In this document: in pieces, positions 23,561-31,814 of the stretch
Layout of the letters: every line of letters starts with the position of its first letter
Numbering within the stretch: the first letter of the stretch is position 1
NCBI GenBank assembly: GCA_902802355.1
Contig: CADCLU010000009.1
Span: 1 to 38,373 of the forward strand
Length of the DNA stretch: 38,373 nt
From: an uncultured Erysipelotrichaceae bacterium
GTDB taxonomy: Bacteria > Bacillota_I > Bacilli_A > RFN20 > CAG-826
Direction: 5' to 3'
Translations under genes and position numbers: made by a program
The notes under the pieces: generated by a model
Seen by the model: only the letters and a program-made list of their open reading frames with translations
What the model was told of the DNA's origin: nothing
Databases searched by the model: none

Positions 23561-25114
23561 TTATTTCTTTATCTCACCGTTGTTGAAACGCTTAATCTTG
23601 GCGTAGGTTTTCGCTAAGCCAGGATACATTTTCAAGTAGGCTTCTTTATAAAGGTAATCGTAGACCTTGGCGTTTTCCTTATTCGGATAGAAAGTGTCTC
23701 TGACACGAACCATCTCTTTGACCGCTTCGGCAACAGAATGGTATTGACCAATCGCACAGAAGCCAGCAATAGCGGCACCAAGAGAGGAACTCTCTTTGGT
23801 CTGAACTCTGCTGACAGGTTTGCCAAATACGTCAGCGGTGATTTGGCAGATCTCGTCACTCACAGAACCACCACCAGAAACCCTTAACTCAGGGATCTTG
23901 TGTTTGAGCACTTTTTCAAAGTGTTCAATACCTTCACGCAAAGCATAGGCGATGCCTTCGATGATGGAACGATAGATGTGCTCGGTCGTGGTTGAATCGC
24001 TGAAGCCGACAATCGCACCTTTAGCTAATGGACGGGAAAGGCCTGGGCCCCAATATGGCTGAAGGACAAGGCCATCACATCCAGCAGGCACATCTTTAAG
24101 ATGTTCGTTGAAATAAGTGATGCTCTTTGGGTCTTCTTTACCTTTTCTACCGGCAATCTCTTTCATGAACCATTCGATCATCCAATATCCGCGATAGACC
24201 TGAATGTCCATGTTGTAGAAACCTTTCGCAGCGGATGGGTAGCCTGGAAGGAATGGCTCTGATTCGTGATATTTCGCGGTGGTCGTTTCGATTGAGGAGG
24301 CCGTACCATAGCTAAGCGCGCCAAGGGTCTCATCGATAACGCCCATGCCAAGGGTTTCGCAGGATTTGTCTGAGCCGGCAGCATAAACAATCGTCGCTTC
24401 TGGGATTCCAGTATCCTCTGCGGCCTTCTTGTTGATTCTTCCGATGATCTCGCCTTCGCCGACGAGTTCAGGAAGGAGGTCTCTTGTTAAGCCAAAGATC
24501 TGTCCGGTGAGATGTTTCTCAGGCTTCTTGTACCACTGCTTCTTTTTGAAATCGATTGGGTAGTGCCCCGCACAGTTTGAAGCGCAGTCTTTGAGTTCCC
24601 CTGTGAGAAGGAAATGCATGTAGGAGGAAACAGGAACGTACTTAACGACTTTGGACCAATTCTCTGGTTCGTTTTCTTGGATCCAGTTTGCCACGCATCT
24701 GCGTCTGTTGAAGTTGATCGTATCCGTCTTTCCGACGAGCTTAAAAAGAAATTGAGCCAGTTTTGGCAGGGGTTTTTCACATTTTGCGTTCCTCTGATCA
24801 AGCCAAAGAACGCTTGGTCTTATGACCTTCATGTGCTGATCAAGGAGGACGGCTGTATCACGGAAGCAGGTAAGCGTAATGCCCTTGATGTTCTTCATCG
24901 AGGATGGGTTTTCTCTAGCGAGTTCTTTGGTGCAAAGGCAAAGATCCTGGTAGTACTCATAAGGCTCTTTCTCAGCCCAGTTTGGTTGAAGGGAAAAGTA
25001 TGGTTGGTCGTAATCCTTTTTCTTCATGGCTACCATGTAACCGCGTTTGTCGAAAAGGGCGACACGGACACTTTGTGTCCCAAAGTCCATCGTCAAAATC
25101 AGGGGTTCGTTCAT
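23561..25114 (-). CDS. FGGY family carbohydrate kinase
   Basis: A 517-residue sugar kinase of the xylulokinase/glycerol kinase fold. Domain I begins with the phosphate-binding loop LTMDFGTQSVRVALFDKRG (about 6-24). WLDQRN near residue 120 is the substrate-loop signature. The second ATPase half shows AAGSDKSCETLG and the C-terminal adenosine site RVSGGGSVSDEICQITADVFG. The substrate cannot be read from sequence. Because the gene is divergent from a heptose operon and shares its regulatory gap, a ketoheptose such as sedoheptulose is a reasonable guess; FGGY sedoheptulokinases are known. ATG 25114 has GGAG at seven bases. The frame extends ten codons further upstream, but without a start site that fits. 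Confidence 0.88.
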   Translation of the reverse strand: MNEPLILTMDFGTQSVRVALFDKRGYMVAMKKKDYDQPYFSLQPNWAEKEPYEYYQDLCLCTKELARENPSSMKNIKGITLTCFRDTAVLLDQHMKVIRPSVLWLDQRNAKCEKPLPKLAQFLFKLVGKTDTINFNRRRCVANWIQENEPENWSKVVKYVPVSSYMHFLLTGELKDCASNCAGHYPIDFKKKQWYKKPEKHLTGQIFGLTRDLLPELVGEGEIIGRINKKAAEDTGIPEATIVYAAGSDKSCETLGMGVIDETLGALSYGTASSIETTTAKYHESEPFLPGYPSAAKGFYNMDIQVYRGYWMIEWFMKEIAGRKGKEDPKSITYFNEHLKDVPAGCDGLVLQPYWGPGLSRPLAKGAIVGFSDSTTTEHIYRSIIEGIAYALREGIEHFEKVLKHKIPELRVSGGGSVSDEICQITADVFGKPVSRVQTKESSSLGAAIAGFCAIGQYHSVAEAVKEMVRVRDTFYPNKENAKVYDYLYKEAYLKMYPGLAKTYAKIKRFNNGEIKK

Positions 25115-25134
25115 ATTAATTCTCCGTCTCGAAG

Positions 25135-25170
25135 ATTTTAGCACGAAAGACCACTTTTAAGTGGTAAAAT
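25135..25170. promoter_or_regulatory. Divergent promoters sharing one palindromic operator
   Basis: Two extended -10 elements face away from each other: TGCTAAAAT on the minus strand (25143-25135, toward the FGGY kinase) and TGGTAAAAT on the plus strand (25162-25170, toward the heptose operon). Between them, and touching the plus one, is a perfect inverted repeat ACCACTT-TT-AAGTGGT (25150-25165). One regulator bound here would control both directions. Neither promoter has a clear -35. Confidence 0.6.
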
Positions 25171-25200
25171 GTTTAGGCTTTCAGAAAGGATCAACGAATC

Positions 25201-26181
25201 ATGATCATCTCACGCGCCCCTTTCAGGGTTAGCTTCTGCGGAGGCGGAAGCGACATTCCTTCTTTCTACGAGAAATACGGCGGCTGCGTTATTTCCACCA
25301 CCATCAGGAAATACTGCTACCTCGCCATCAACCCTGCGTTCAACAAAGAATCAATAACTCTCAAATATTCGAAAACCGAGATAGTCGACGATGTCGAGAA
25401 AATCGACCATCGCATTTTCAAACAGGTTCTCAAAGACTTCGGTAACAAAGGTATCGAGATTACTTCAATGGCCGACATCCCTTCGGGAACCGGTCTTGGG
25501 TCATCTTCCTCTTTCACCGTCGCCCTTCTGAAACTCATGTACACCTGGAACGAAGAAGCCGTTTCAACCTACAAGGTTGCCAAGAGAGCTTGCGAGATTG
25601 AAATCAACGAGCTCGGAAACCCAATCGGAAAACAGGATCAGTTCGCTGCCGCTTTCGGCGGTCTTCGTTATTACGAATTCTGCCCAGACGGATTCGTCAA
25701 AGTCGAACCAATCATCATGAAGAGGGAATCTTTCGAGAAACTCGAAAAGAACCTCATGATGTTCTATACCGGAGAAGTCCGCGACGCGAACAACATCCTT
25801 GCCAAAGAAACCAAGAATCTTGCGACCGACGAAGACAAGATCAACGCCACCAAGAAGCTTTGCGAAATGACAAAGCGCCTTAAGGCGGAGTTCGAAAACA
25901 ATAACGTCGACGCCCTTGGCCCAATCCTCAAAGAAGGCTGGGAGCTCAAGAAGTCTTTGGCTAACGGAATCACCAACCCTCTCATCGATGAAGCGTATGA
26001 AAAGGCCATGAAAGCCGGTGCAAGCGGAGGCAAGCTCCTCGGCGCTGGCGGAGGCGGATTCCTCCTCTTCTACGTCAATTCCGACGAAAAGAAAGATGCC
26101 GTCAGAAAAGCTTTGTCGAACCTCAAGGAAATGCCTTTCGAGCTTGATCAGGCCGGATGCTCGATCATCTTCATGGAGTAA
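25201..26181 (+). CDS. hddA: GHMP kinase, D-glycero-D-manno-heptose 7-phosphate kinase type (HddA-like)
   Basis: A 326-residue GHMP kinase. Motif 1 is the start RAPFRVSFCGGGSDIPSF (5-22). Motif 2 is IPSGTGLGSSSSFTVALL (93-110). Motif 3 is ASGGKLLGAGGGGFLLF near 277-293. The GGGSD start and overall length match HddA, which phosphorylates heptose 7-phosphate at C1 to the 1,7-bisphosphate, not mevalonate or galactose kinases. First gene of a three-gene operon with the nucleotidyltransferase-phosphatase fusion (two bases on) and a phosphoheptose isomerase. AAAGGA precedes ATG 25201 by ten bases. Fucose kinase-like activity is the main alternative. Confidence 0.82.
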   Translation: MIISRAPFRVSFCGGGSDIPSFYEKYGGCVISTTIRKYCYLAINPAFNKESITLKYSKTEIVDDVEKIDHRIFKQVLKDFGNKGIEITSMADIPSGTGLGSSSSFTVALLKLMYTWNEEAVSTYKVAKRACEIEINELGNPIGKQDQFAAAFGGLRYYEFCPDGFVKVEPIIMKRESFEKLEKNLMMFYTGEVRDANNILAKETKNLATDEDKINATKKLCEMTKRLKAEFENNNVDALGPILKEGWELKKSLANGITNPLIDEAYEKAMKAGASGGKLLGAGGGGFLLFYVNSDEKKDAVRKALSNLKEMPFELDQAGCSIIFME

Positions 26182-26183
26182 CG

Positions 26184-27494
26184 ATGTACGCAGTAATCCA
26201 AGCAGGCGGAGCAGGCACTAGACTTAAAACCATTACTGGCGATTTACCAAAGGTAATGGTCGAGATATGCGGTAAACCGATTCTTGAATGGCAGCTTGAA
26301 AGTCTCAAGAAAAGCGGCATCCACGATTTTCTTGTGATCATTTCGAAAAACGGAAAAGCGATTTCCGATTATTTTGGTGATGGAAAGAAGTTTGGTGTCA
26401 GCATCTCTTACATCAAAGAAGAGTCGCCTTTGGGAACTGCTGGAGGCTTATATTTCGCAAGAGACATCATCAAAGATGATTTCATTCTTTGCTTCGGAGA
26501 TTTGATGCTCGATGTCGATTGGATGAGATTCCACCGTTTCCACAAGGAAAAGGGTTCTGCTTTAACCGCTTTCGCACATCCAAATTCACACCCATTTGAC
26601 AGTGACCTTCTTGTCTCCGATGAGGACGAGAAAATCATCAAGATCGATAGCAAGAACAACGTCCGTGATTACTACTATGAGAACCTTACGAACGCTGGAC
26701 TTTATGTCTGCTCGAAAGAAGTCCTGGATTATGTTGCTGAACCGACCAAAATCGACTTTGAGAAAGTCGTCTTAAAACACTTCGTCGAAGATGGTAAAGC
26801 GTACGCCTATAGATCTAGCGAATATGTCAAAGACTGTGGCACACCAGATAGATTCTATTCAGTCGAAAACGACCTCAAAAACGGCATTATCCATGGCAAA
26901 TCCCTTGCAAATCCGCAAAAATGCATCTTTTTGGACAGGGACGGAACCATTAACAAATACAATGGTTTGGTCACCAAAACGGATGAATTAAAGCTCGAAG
27001 AAGATGCTGCCTCAGCAATCCAAAAAATCAACTCTTCCAAATACCTTGCGATCTGTGTCACCAACCAGCCCGTTATCGCTCGCGGCGACACGACGCTTGA
27101 AGAGCTCAAAAACATTCACAACAAGATGGAAACCCTCCTCGGAAAAGGCGGAGCCTATCTTGATGCCCTCTACTTCTGCCCTCATCATCCAGACAAAGGT
27201 TTTGAAGGCGAGGTTCCTGAATTCAAAATCGACTGCGATTGTCGAAAACCAAAAATTGGCCTTCTTAAGAAAGCCGAAGCAAGGTTCAACATCGACCTCA
27301 AAAAGAGTTGGTTAATCGGAGATACGGATAGAGACATCCAAACCGGAATCAACGGCGGTTGCAGAACGATCTTCTTGGATACAACTCCAAATCCTCCAAT
27401 ACGCTTCAAAGATGCAAAGCCTGATTTTGTGTGCCATTCTTTAACCGAAGCGGTTAATCTTATATTGACCTTAGAAAGGGACGACCATGATTGA
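26184..27494 (+). CDS. Fused heptose-1-phosphate nucleotidyltransferase and GmhB-type phosphatase
   Basis: A 436-residue two-domain enzyme. Residues 1-235 are a nucleotidyltransferase (HddC/RmlA-like): QAGGAGTRLKTITGDLPKVM (6-25) binds the NTP, and CFGDLMLDVDW (103-113) is the metal site. Residues 246-402 are a HAD phosphatase of the GmhB type: DRDGT (251-255) with the nucleophile, zinc ligands Cys332, His334, Cys351 and Cys353, and GDTDRD (379-384). The fusion would remove the C7 phosphate from heptose 1,7-bisphosphate and activate the 1-phosphate. The HddA neighbour points to the alpha anomer and GDP, but nucleotide choice is not proven. I start at ATG 26184 (GGAG five bases before), two bases after hddA. 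It overlaps the next gene by eight bases. Confidence 0.83.
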   Translation: MYAVIQAGGAGTRLKTITGDLPKVMVEICGKPILEWQLESLKKSGIHDFLVIISKNGKAISDYFGDGKKFGVSISYIKEESPLGTAGGLYFARDIIKDDFILCFGDLMLDVDWMRFHRFHKEKGSALTAFAHPNSHPFDSDLLVSDEDEKIIKIDSKNNVRDYYYENLTNAGLYVCSKEVLDYVAEPTKIDFEKVVLKHFVEDGKAYAYRSSEYVKDCGTPDRFYSVENDLKNGIIHGKSLANPQKCIFLDRDGTINKYNGLVTKTDELKLEEDAASAIQKINSSKYLAICVTNQPVIARGDTTLEELKNIHNKMETLLGKGGAYLDALYFCPHHPDKGFEGEVPEFKIDCDCRKPKIGLLKKAEARFNIDLKKSWLIGDTDRDIQTGINGGCRTIFLDTTPNPPIRFKDAKPDFVCHSLTEAVNLILTLERDDHD

Positions 27495-28095
27495 TTTCAA
27501 AAACGACATCGAGAAATACTACGAGCTCGAAATCGAGACCATTAAGAAGTTAGACAAAGACGAGATGAACAAAGCGATGAACGCTCTCGTCAAACATTAC
27601 GACGACCAGTCGACCATCTACGTTTTCGGAAACGGAGGCAGCGCCGCCACCGCTTCACATATGGTTTGCGATTTCAACAAAGGCATCTGCTCCAAGCTAG
27701 AGAAGAGATTTAAGTTTGTTTGTCTCAATGACAACGTTCCGATAATGACAGCTATCGCTAATGACACCACGTTCGACGATCTCTTCTACTATCAGCTTGA
27801 GAACAGGCTCAAGAAAGAAGACTTGGTCTTGGCCATCTCAGGAAGTGGCAACTCCAAGAACATCATGAAGGCTGCCGAATATGCCAAAAAGGTTGGCGCA
27901 GAGATCCTTTCCGTCACTGGTTATGACGGAGGCAAGTTAGCCAAGATCGCCGATTATCATTTGCACGCCCCTGTGAACGATATCCAGGTTGCCGAAGACC
28001 TTCATATGACTTTCGACCACGTCATCATGCAGATCCTCTGGCGCTATCTCAGCAAGAGAGAAGGCATTGAAGCGACCTACACTCCAAACAAGTAA
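27487..28095 (+). CDS. gmhA: SIS-domain phosphoheptose isomerase (GmhA-like)
   Basis: A 202-residue SIS protein. FGNGGSAATASHM (47-59) and AISGSGNSKNIMKAA (116-130) are the sugar-phosphate loops, and His173 sits in AEDLHMTFDHVIM where GmhA has its catalytic histidine. GmhA makes D-glycero-D-manno-heptose 7-phosphate from sedoheptulose 7-phosphate, the entry step of the pathway formed with the two upstream genes. One change stands out: the catalytic glutamate of E. coli GmhA (Glu65, in HFAEEL) aligns with Asp62 in HMVCDF. It may still work, or the substrate may differ. The ATG overlaps the end of the upstream fusion gene by eight bases, and a terminator follows. Confidence 0.82.
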   Translation: MIDFKNDIEKYYELEIETIKKLDKDEMNKAMNALVKHYDDQSTIYVFGNGGSAATASHMVCDFNKGICSKLEKRFKFVCLNDNVPIMTAIANDTTFDDLFYYQLENRLKKEDLVLAISGSGNSKNIMKAAEYAKKVGAEILSVTGYDGGKLAKIADYHLHAPVNDIQVAEDLHMTFDHVIMQILWRYLSKREGIEATYTPNK

Positions 28096-28114
28096 AAACC
28101 AAAAAATCCTTAAC

Positions 28115-28147
28115 AAAAACGCGCTGGTTTTGTTCCAACGCGTTTTA
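28115..28147. terminator. Bidirectional terminator between the heptose operon and the phosphodiesterase gene
   Basis: AAAACGCG (28116-28123) and CGCGTTTT (28139-28146) form a stem, with TGG/CCA able to extend it inside. A-run before and T-run after serve both convergent transcription units. It overlaps the stop codon of the minus-strand gene. Confidence 0.8.
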
Positions 28148-28867
28148 TTTTGACATTATTTCTTTAACGAGCTCCGGCTCTATCAGCTGGAATGTTTGGG
28201 CGTCCGCTAATGCTTTGTTTTCCTTCATGTGCTCAGGATCTTCAACGGTCCAGGTGTTGAGGATATGCTTCTTGTGATATTTCCTAACCTCAGGTTTCGT
28301 GAGGAGGCATTCCTCAATATCAACGGAGTCGAAAAGCCACTTCCACTTCCACACCCAGTAATACTCCTTGCAGATAAGAAGGCCGGTTGGGAAGCCGCTG
28401 CTCTTCATCATGAACAAAGCTCTTGGGTCAAAAGAGATAACAACGATCTTGTTTCTGTCTTTGATTTGCTTGAGGGCTTTCTTAGCGGCTTTGGCTAAAG
28501 GCTTGTAGTTGTTCTGATGAACCTTTAGCTCAACGACGATCAGTTTTTGTTCTTTGTTGAGGTCGAGAACCTCTTGGAAGGTTGGAACTTCCTCTCCATC
28601 TAAGAGGCGGTAGCCCTCTTTGATCTCCGCAAGAGTTAGTTCTTCGATGATGCCCTCTTTGCCTGTTGTGCGTTTAAGGTCGTCGTCATGGCAAACGATA
28701 AGTTGGTTGTCTTTGGTAACGTGAATATCTAGTTCAAAAGGGAGGTCGTTTTTGATCGCGTTCTCAAAAGCTTTGAGACCGTTTTCCGTGAGGCTCGCGT
28801 TATGTAGTCCGCGGTGCGCGATAGGTCCAAAATACTCAGAGCCGAACTTTCTCTCTTTACGTTTCAT
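28145..28867 (-). CDS. Glycerophosphodiester phosphodiesterase
   Basis: A 240-residue cytosolic GDPD-fold enzyme (no signal peptide) that splits glycerophosphodiesters into glycerol 3-phosphate and an alcohol. The family motifs are visible: AHRG (17-20) with a TEN (27-29) that aligns with the usual PEN, FELDIHVTKD (44-53) with metal-binding Glu45 and Asp47, and CHDDDLKRTTG (59-69) with the second catalytic His60. VELKVH near 120 is the next metal strand. I use ATG 28867; a GTG two codons upstream is possible. No Shine-Dalgarno. A perfect TATAAT lies eight bases before the ATG, so the transcript is leaderless or nearly so. Likely roles are lipid turnover or processing of polyglycerophosphate. 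Confidence 0.88.
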   Translation of the reverse strand: MKRKERKFGSEYFGPIAHRGLHNASLTENGLKAFENAIKNDLPFELDIHVTKDNQLIVCHDDDLKRTTGKEGIIEELTLAEIKEGYRLLDGEEVPTFQEVLDLNKEQKLIVVELKVHQNNYKPLAKAAKKALKQIKDRNKIVVISFDPRALFMMKSSGFPTGLLICKEYYWVWKWKWLFDSVDIEECLLTKPEVRKYHKKHILNTWTVEDPEHMKENKALADAQTFQLIEPELVKEIMSK

Positions 28868-28875
28868 ACGCACAA

Positions 28876-28881
28876 ATTATA
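28876..28881 (-). promoter_or_regulatory. -10 element of the phosphodiesterase gene
   Basis: Perfect TATAAT on the minus strand, eight bases before the ATG. No clear -35 is found 16-18 bases upstream. Confidence 0.5.
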
Positions 28882-28917
28882 CGCGCTTCTGTGTCGATGA
28901 ACCCTTGCCTTTTTGTG

Positions 28918-28952
28918 TTCTTCTTTAAAGAAGAATGTCGTGGTGGTATGAT
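28918..28952 (+). promoter_or_regulatory. ppdK promoter with an 18-base perfect palindrome
   Basis: The extended -10 TGGTATGAT (28944-28952) precedes ppdK. The -35 position (TTTAAA, 28924-28929) lies in the centre of a perfect palindrome, TTCTTCTTTAAAGAAGAA (28918-28935), a likely operator for a dimeric regulator. Confidence 0.6.
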
Positions 28953-28960
28953 ATTTCGCG

Positions 28961-28983
28961 TTAGGGCGCTTTAATCACCCTAA
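28961..28983 (+). promoter_or_regulatory. Hairpin in the ppdK leader
   Basis: TTAGGG (28961-28966) pairs with CCCTAA (28978-28983). CTTTA inside the loop can instead pair with TAAAG just after it, so two exclusive folds exist. Both lie upstream of the AGGAGG site and do not cover it. Confidence 0.35.
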
Positions 28984-29005
28984 AGATTGTCAATAGGAGG
29001 ACAAT

Positions 29006-31651
29006 ATGGCAGACAAAAAATATGTATTCTCCTTCAAGGAAGCCCACGAGCAGAAGCTCGGCAAGGAAATCCTTGGCGGAAAAGGCTTTGGTCTTGCCGA
29101 GATGACAGCCGCTGGCGTCAACATCCCAGCCGGTTTCACAATCTCGACCGAAGCTTGCAACCTCTACTACAAATCCGGAAAACAGATTCCTGATTACGTG
29201 TGGAATGACGTCGTGGCCCATCTCCACGAAGTTGAAAAACTTACCGGAAAAGAGTTCGGCGGCAAAGGAATGCCGTTACTCGTTTCTGTCCGTTCTGGCG
29301 CTCGTACCTCGATGCCAGGCATGATGGACACCATTCTTAACTTGGGTTTAAACGATGACACCGTTGAAGCCATGGTCAAAGCTACCGGCAATGAGCGTTT
29401 CGCTTACGATAGCTACCGCCGCTTCATTTTGATGTTCACCAACATCGCCAAAGGCCACCCAAGGACTGAAATGGACAAGATGCTCGACAAGCTTAAAGAG
29501 GACAACGGTTACAAACTTGATACCGAAGTCACCTCCGAGCAGCTCAAAGGCTTAGTTGCCAAGTACAAAGAGTACTACAAATCCGTCTTCGGTGAAGAAT
29601 TCCCAACCGATCCATATGTTCAGCTCAAAGAGGCAGTCGCTGCCGTCTTCCGTAGCTGGGACAACCCACGTGCTAACGTTTACCGTCAGATGAACGGCAT
29701 CCCATATGAATGGGGCACCGCCGTCAACGTTCAGAGCATGGTCTTCGGTAACATGGGCGAAGACAGCGGCACTGGTGTCGCTTTCTCCCGTTCCCCATCC
29801 ACCGGTGAAAAGAAAATCTACGCTGAATTCTTACCAAACGCCCAGGGCGAAGACGTCGTCGCTGGTGTTCGCACCCCTCTTCACATCGACGAGCTCGAGA
29901 AGAGAATGCCAGAAGTCTACAAAGAATTCATGGCCACCATCACCCGCATGGAAAACTACTTCCACGATATGCAGGATATGGAATACACCATCGAGAAAGG
30001 CAAGCTCTTCTTCCTCCAGGCCCGTAACGGCAAGAGAACTGCTAGAGCCGCTCTCAAAATCGCTTGCGATTTAGTTGATGAAGGTCTCATCGACGAGAAA
30101 GAAGCCGTTCTCCGCGTCGAGCCAAAACAGCTCAATGACTTACTCCACCCAACCTTCGACGAAGCTGACCTCAAGAAGCATGACGCCGTTATCCATGGTC
30201 TTCCAGCTTCCCCAGGCGCTGGCACTGGTGCCATCGTCTTCAGCGCTGAAGAATGCAAAGCCCAGCACGATGCTGGCAAGAAGGTTGTCCTTGTCCGTGC
30301 CGAGACTTCCCCAGAAGACATCATCGGTATGGTCAACTCCGAAGCTATCCTTACCGCCCGTGGAGGCATGACCTCCCACGCCGCAGTCGTCGCCCGTTCC
30401 ATGGGTAAGTGCTGCGTCGCCGGCGCTACCGAAATCATCGTTGATGAAGAAGCCAAGATCGTCAAAGTTGGCGACCGTGTCTTCCACGAAGGCGATATCC
30501 TTTCCGTCAACGGTTCCACCGGTCTCGTCTACGAAGGCGAAATCAAGATGGTTCCAGCCAACCTCGGTGGCGACTTCGGTCGCTTAATGGCTTGGGCCGA
30601 CAAATATCGTCGCTTAAAGGTCCGTGCCAACTGCAACACCCCAGAAGATGCCCACAACGCCCGTAGATTCGGTGCCGAAGGCATTGGTCTTTGCAGAACC
30701 GAACGTATGTTCTTCGCTCCAGACAGAATCCTCAACATGAGATCCATGATTCTTTCTGACACCACCGAACAGCGCGAAGCCGCTCTCGAGAGAATCCGTC
30801 CATTCATCGCTGACGACTTCTACCAGATGTATCTTGCTAACCCAGATACCAACGTTAACATCCGTTTACTTGACCCGCCTCTCCACGAGTTCTTACCAGA
30901 AGCCAACGACGAAGCCAACATCAAAGACATCGCCGAAAAGCTCGGTGTCACCGAGAAGAAGGTCAAGGAGAGAATCGAACAGCTCCACCAGGCCAACCCA
31001 ATGATGGGCTTCCGTGGTGTCCGTCTCTGCGTTGCTTACCCAGAGATCTACGCCATGCTCGCCCGCGCCATCGTCCAGGCTGCCATCAAGGCCAGCAAGG
31101 AACTTGGCCACGAAGTTGAGCCAGAAATCATGATCCCTCTCGCTGGCGAACTCAAAGAATACGAGTGGGCCAAGAGCGTTGTTGTCGAAGCCGTCGAAGC
31201 TGAGATGGCTAAAGCCAACACCAAACTTGTCTACCACGTTGGTACCATGATCGAAATCCCAAGGGGCGCCCTCCGCGCCGGGGACCTTGCCAAAGAGGCA
31301 GAGTTCTTCTCCTTCGGAACCAACGACTTAACCCAGCTCACCATGGGCTTCTCCCGTGATGATGCCGGTCAGTTCTTGCCATACTACTACAACCGCAAAA
31401 TCTACGAATTCGACCCATTCCAGACCATCGATGTCAACGGTGTCGGCGAACTCGTTAAGATTGCTGTTGAACGTGGCCGTGCTACCCGCCCAGACCTCTT
31501 GCTCGGTGTCTGCGGTGAAACCGGTGGCGATCCAGCTTCCATCATGTTCTATGATGAAGTCGGTCTCGACTATGTCAGCTGCTCACCATTCCGTGTCCCA
31601 CTTGCTAGACTCGCTGCTGCTCAGGCCAGCATCACCCACAGCAAGAAATAA
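29006..31651 (+). CDS. ppdK: Pyruvate, phosphate dikinase
   Basis: An 881-residue cytosolic enzyme interconverting pyruvate + ATP + Pi and phosphoenolpyruvate + AMP + PPi; length is standard (about 875). The N-terminal ATP-grasp domain starts at GKEILGGKGFGLAEM. The swivelling phosphohistidine domain has GGMTSHAAVVAR, with His458 as phosphoacceptor and Thr456 as the usual regulatory site. The C-terminal TIM barrel has the PEP site GLCRTERMF, FGTNDLTQ and Cys836 in GVCGETGGD. AGGAGG lies five to six bases before the ATG. Codons are strongly biased to C-ending forms (GCC, GTC, ATC) more than in neighbours, which suggests very high expression. Probably glycolytic PPi-saving use, as in many anaerobic Bacillota. 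It has its own promoter and terminator. Confidence 0.98.
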   Translation: MADKKYVFSFKEAHEQKLGKEILGGKGFGLAEMTAAGVNIPAGFTISTEACNLYYKSGKQIPDYVWNDVVAHLHEVEKLTGKEFGGKGMPLLVSVRSGARTSMPGMMDTILNLGLNDDTVEAMVKATGNERFAYDSYRRFILMFTNIAKGHPRTEMDKMLDKLKEDNGYKLDTEVTSEQLKGLVAKYKEYYKSVFGEEFPTDPYVQLKEAVAAVFRSWDNPRANVYRQMNGIPYEWGTAVNVQSMVFGNMGEDSGTGVAFSRSPSTGEKKIYAEFLPNAQGEDVVAGVRTPLHIDELEKRMPEVYKEFMATITRMENYFHDMQDMEYTIEKGKLFFLQARNGKRTARAALKIACDLVDEGLIDEKEAVLRVEPKQLNDLLHPTFDEADLKKHDAVIHGLPASPGAGTGAIVFSAEECKAQHDAGKKVVLVRAETSPEDIIGMVNSEAILTARGGMTSHAAVVARSMGKCCVAGATEIIVDEEAKIVKVGDRVFHEGDILSVNGSTGLVYEGEIKMVPANLGGDFGRLMAWADKYRRLKVRANCNTPEDAHNARRFGAEGIGLCRTERMFFAPDRILNMRSMILSDTTEQREAALERIRPFIADDFYQMYLANPDTNVNIRLLDPPLHEFLPEANDEANIKDIAEKLGVTEKKVKERIEQLHQANPMMGFRGVRLCVAYPEIYAMLARAIVQAAIKASKELGHEVEPEIMIPLAGELKEYEWAKSVVVEAVEAEMAKANTKLVYHVGTMIEIPRGALRAGDLAKEAEFFSFGTNDLTQLTMGFSRDDAGQFLPYYYNRKIYEFDPFQTIDVNGVGELVKIAVERGRATRPDLLLGVCGETGGDPASIMFYDEVGLDYVSCSPFRVPLARLAAAQASITHSKK

Positions 31652-31673
31652 TCGCTGTTAAAACGATAAAATC

Positions 31674-31701
31674 GCAGGCGTGGAATACCGCCTGCTTTTT
31701 T
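31674..31701 (+). terminator. Rho-independent terminator of ppdK
   Basis: GCAGGCG (31674-31680) and CGCCTGC (31689-31695) form the stem, followed by TTTTTT. It lies 22 bases past the ppdK stop. Confidence 0.9.
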
Positions 31702-31734
31702 ATTGCGTTTTTTGGCCCTATACGCGCGTAAAAG

Positions 31735-31764
31735 GAAAAGGCCTCGAATAATTTGCGGGGCCTT
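31735..31764 (-). terminator. Terminator of the antitoxin-like gene
   Basis: On the minus strand, AAGGCC and GGCCTT (31764-31759 and 31743-31738) pair and are followed by TTCCTTTT. It lies about 50 bases past the stop of the minus-strand gene. The bases between this and the ppdK terminator hold no gene. Confidence 0.7.
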
Positions 31765-31814
31765 AATCAAATCGTTGAATTTGGGGTGTTTCTAGGGGCG
31801 CTTTTCTAGAGGAA

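Noticed and set aside
23561-25114. Naming the FGGY kinase xylulokinase or glycerol kinase
   Set aside because: Fold motifs are shared by the whole family and substrate residues cannot be assigned by eye; a name would be a guess.
25201-28095. Calling the product ADP-heptose, the ALPK1 ligand
   Set aside because: An HddA-type kinase and RmlA-like transferase point to the alpha-anomer GDP route; no HldE-type kinase/adenylyltransferase or HldD epimerase is present in the window.
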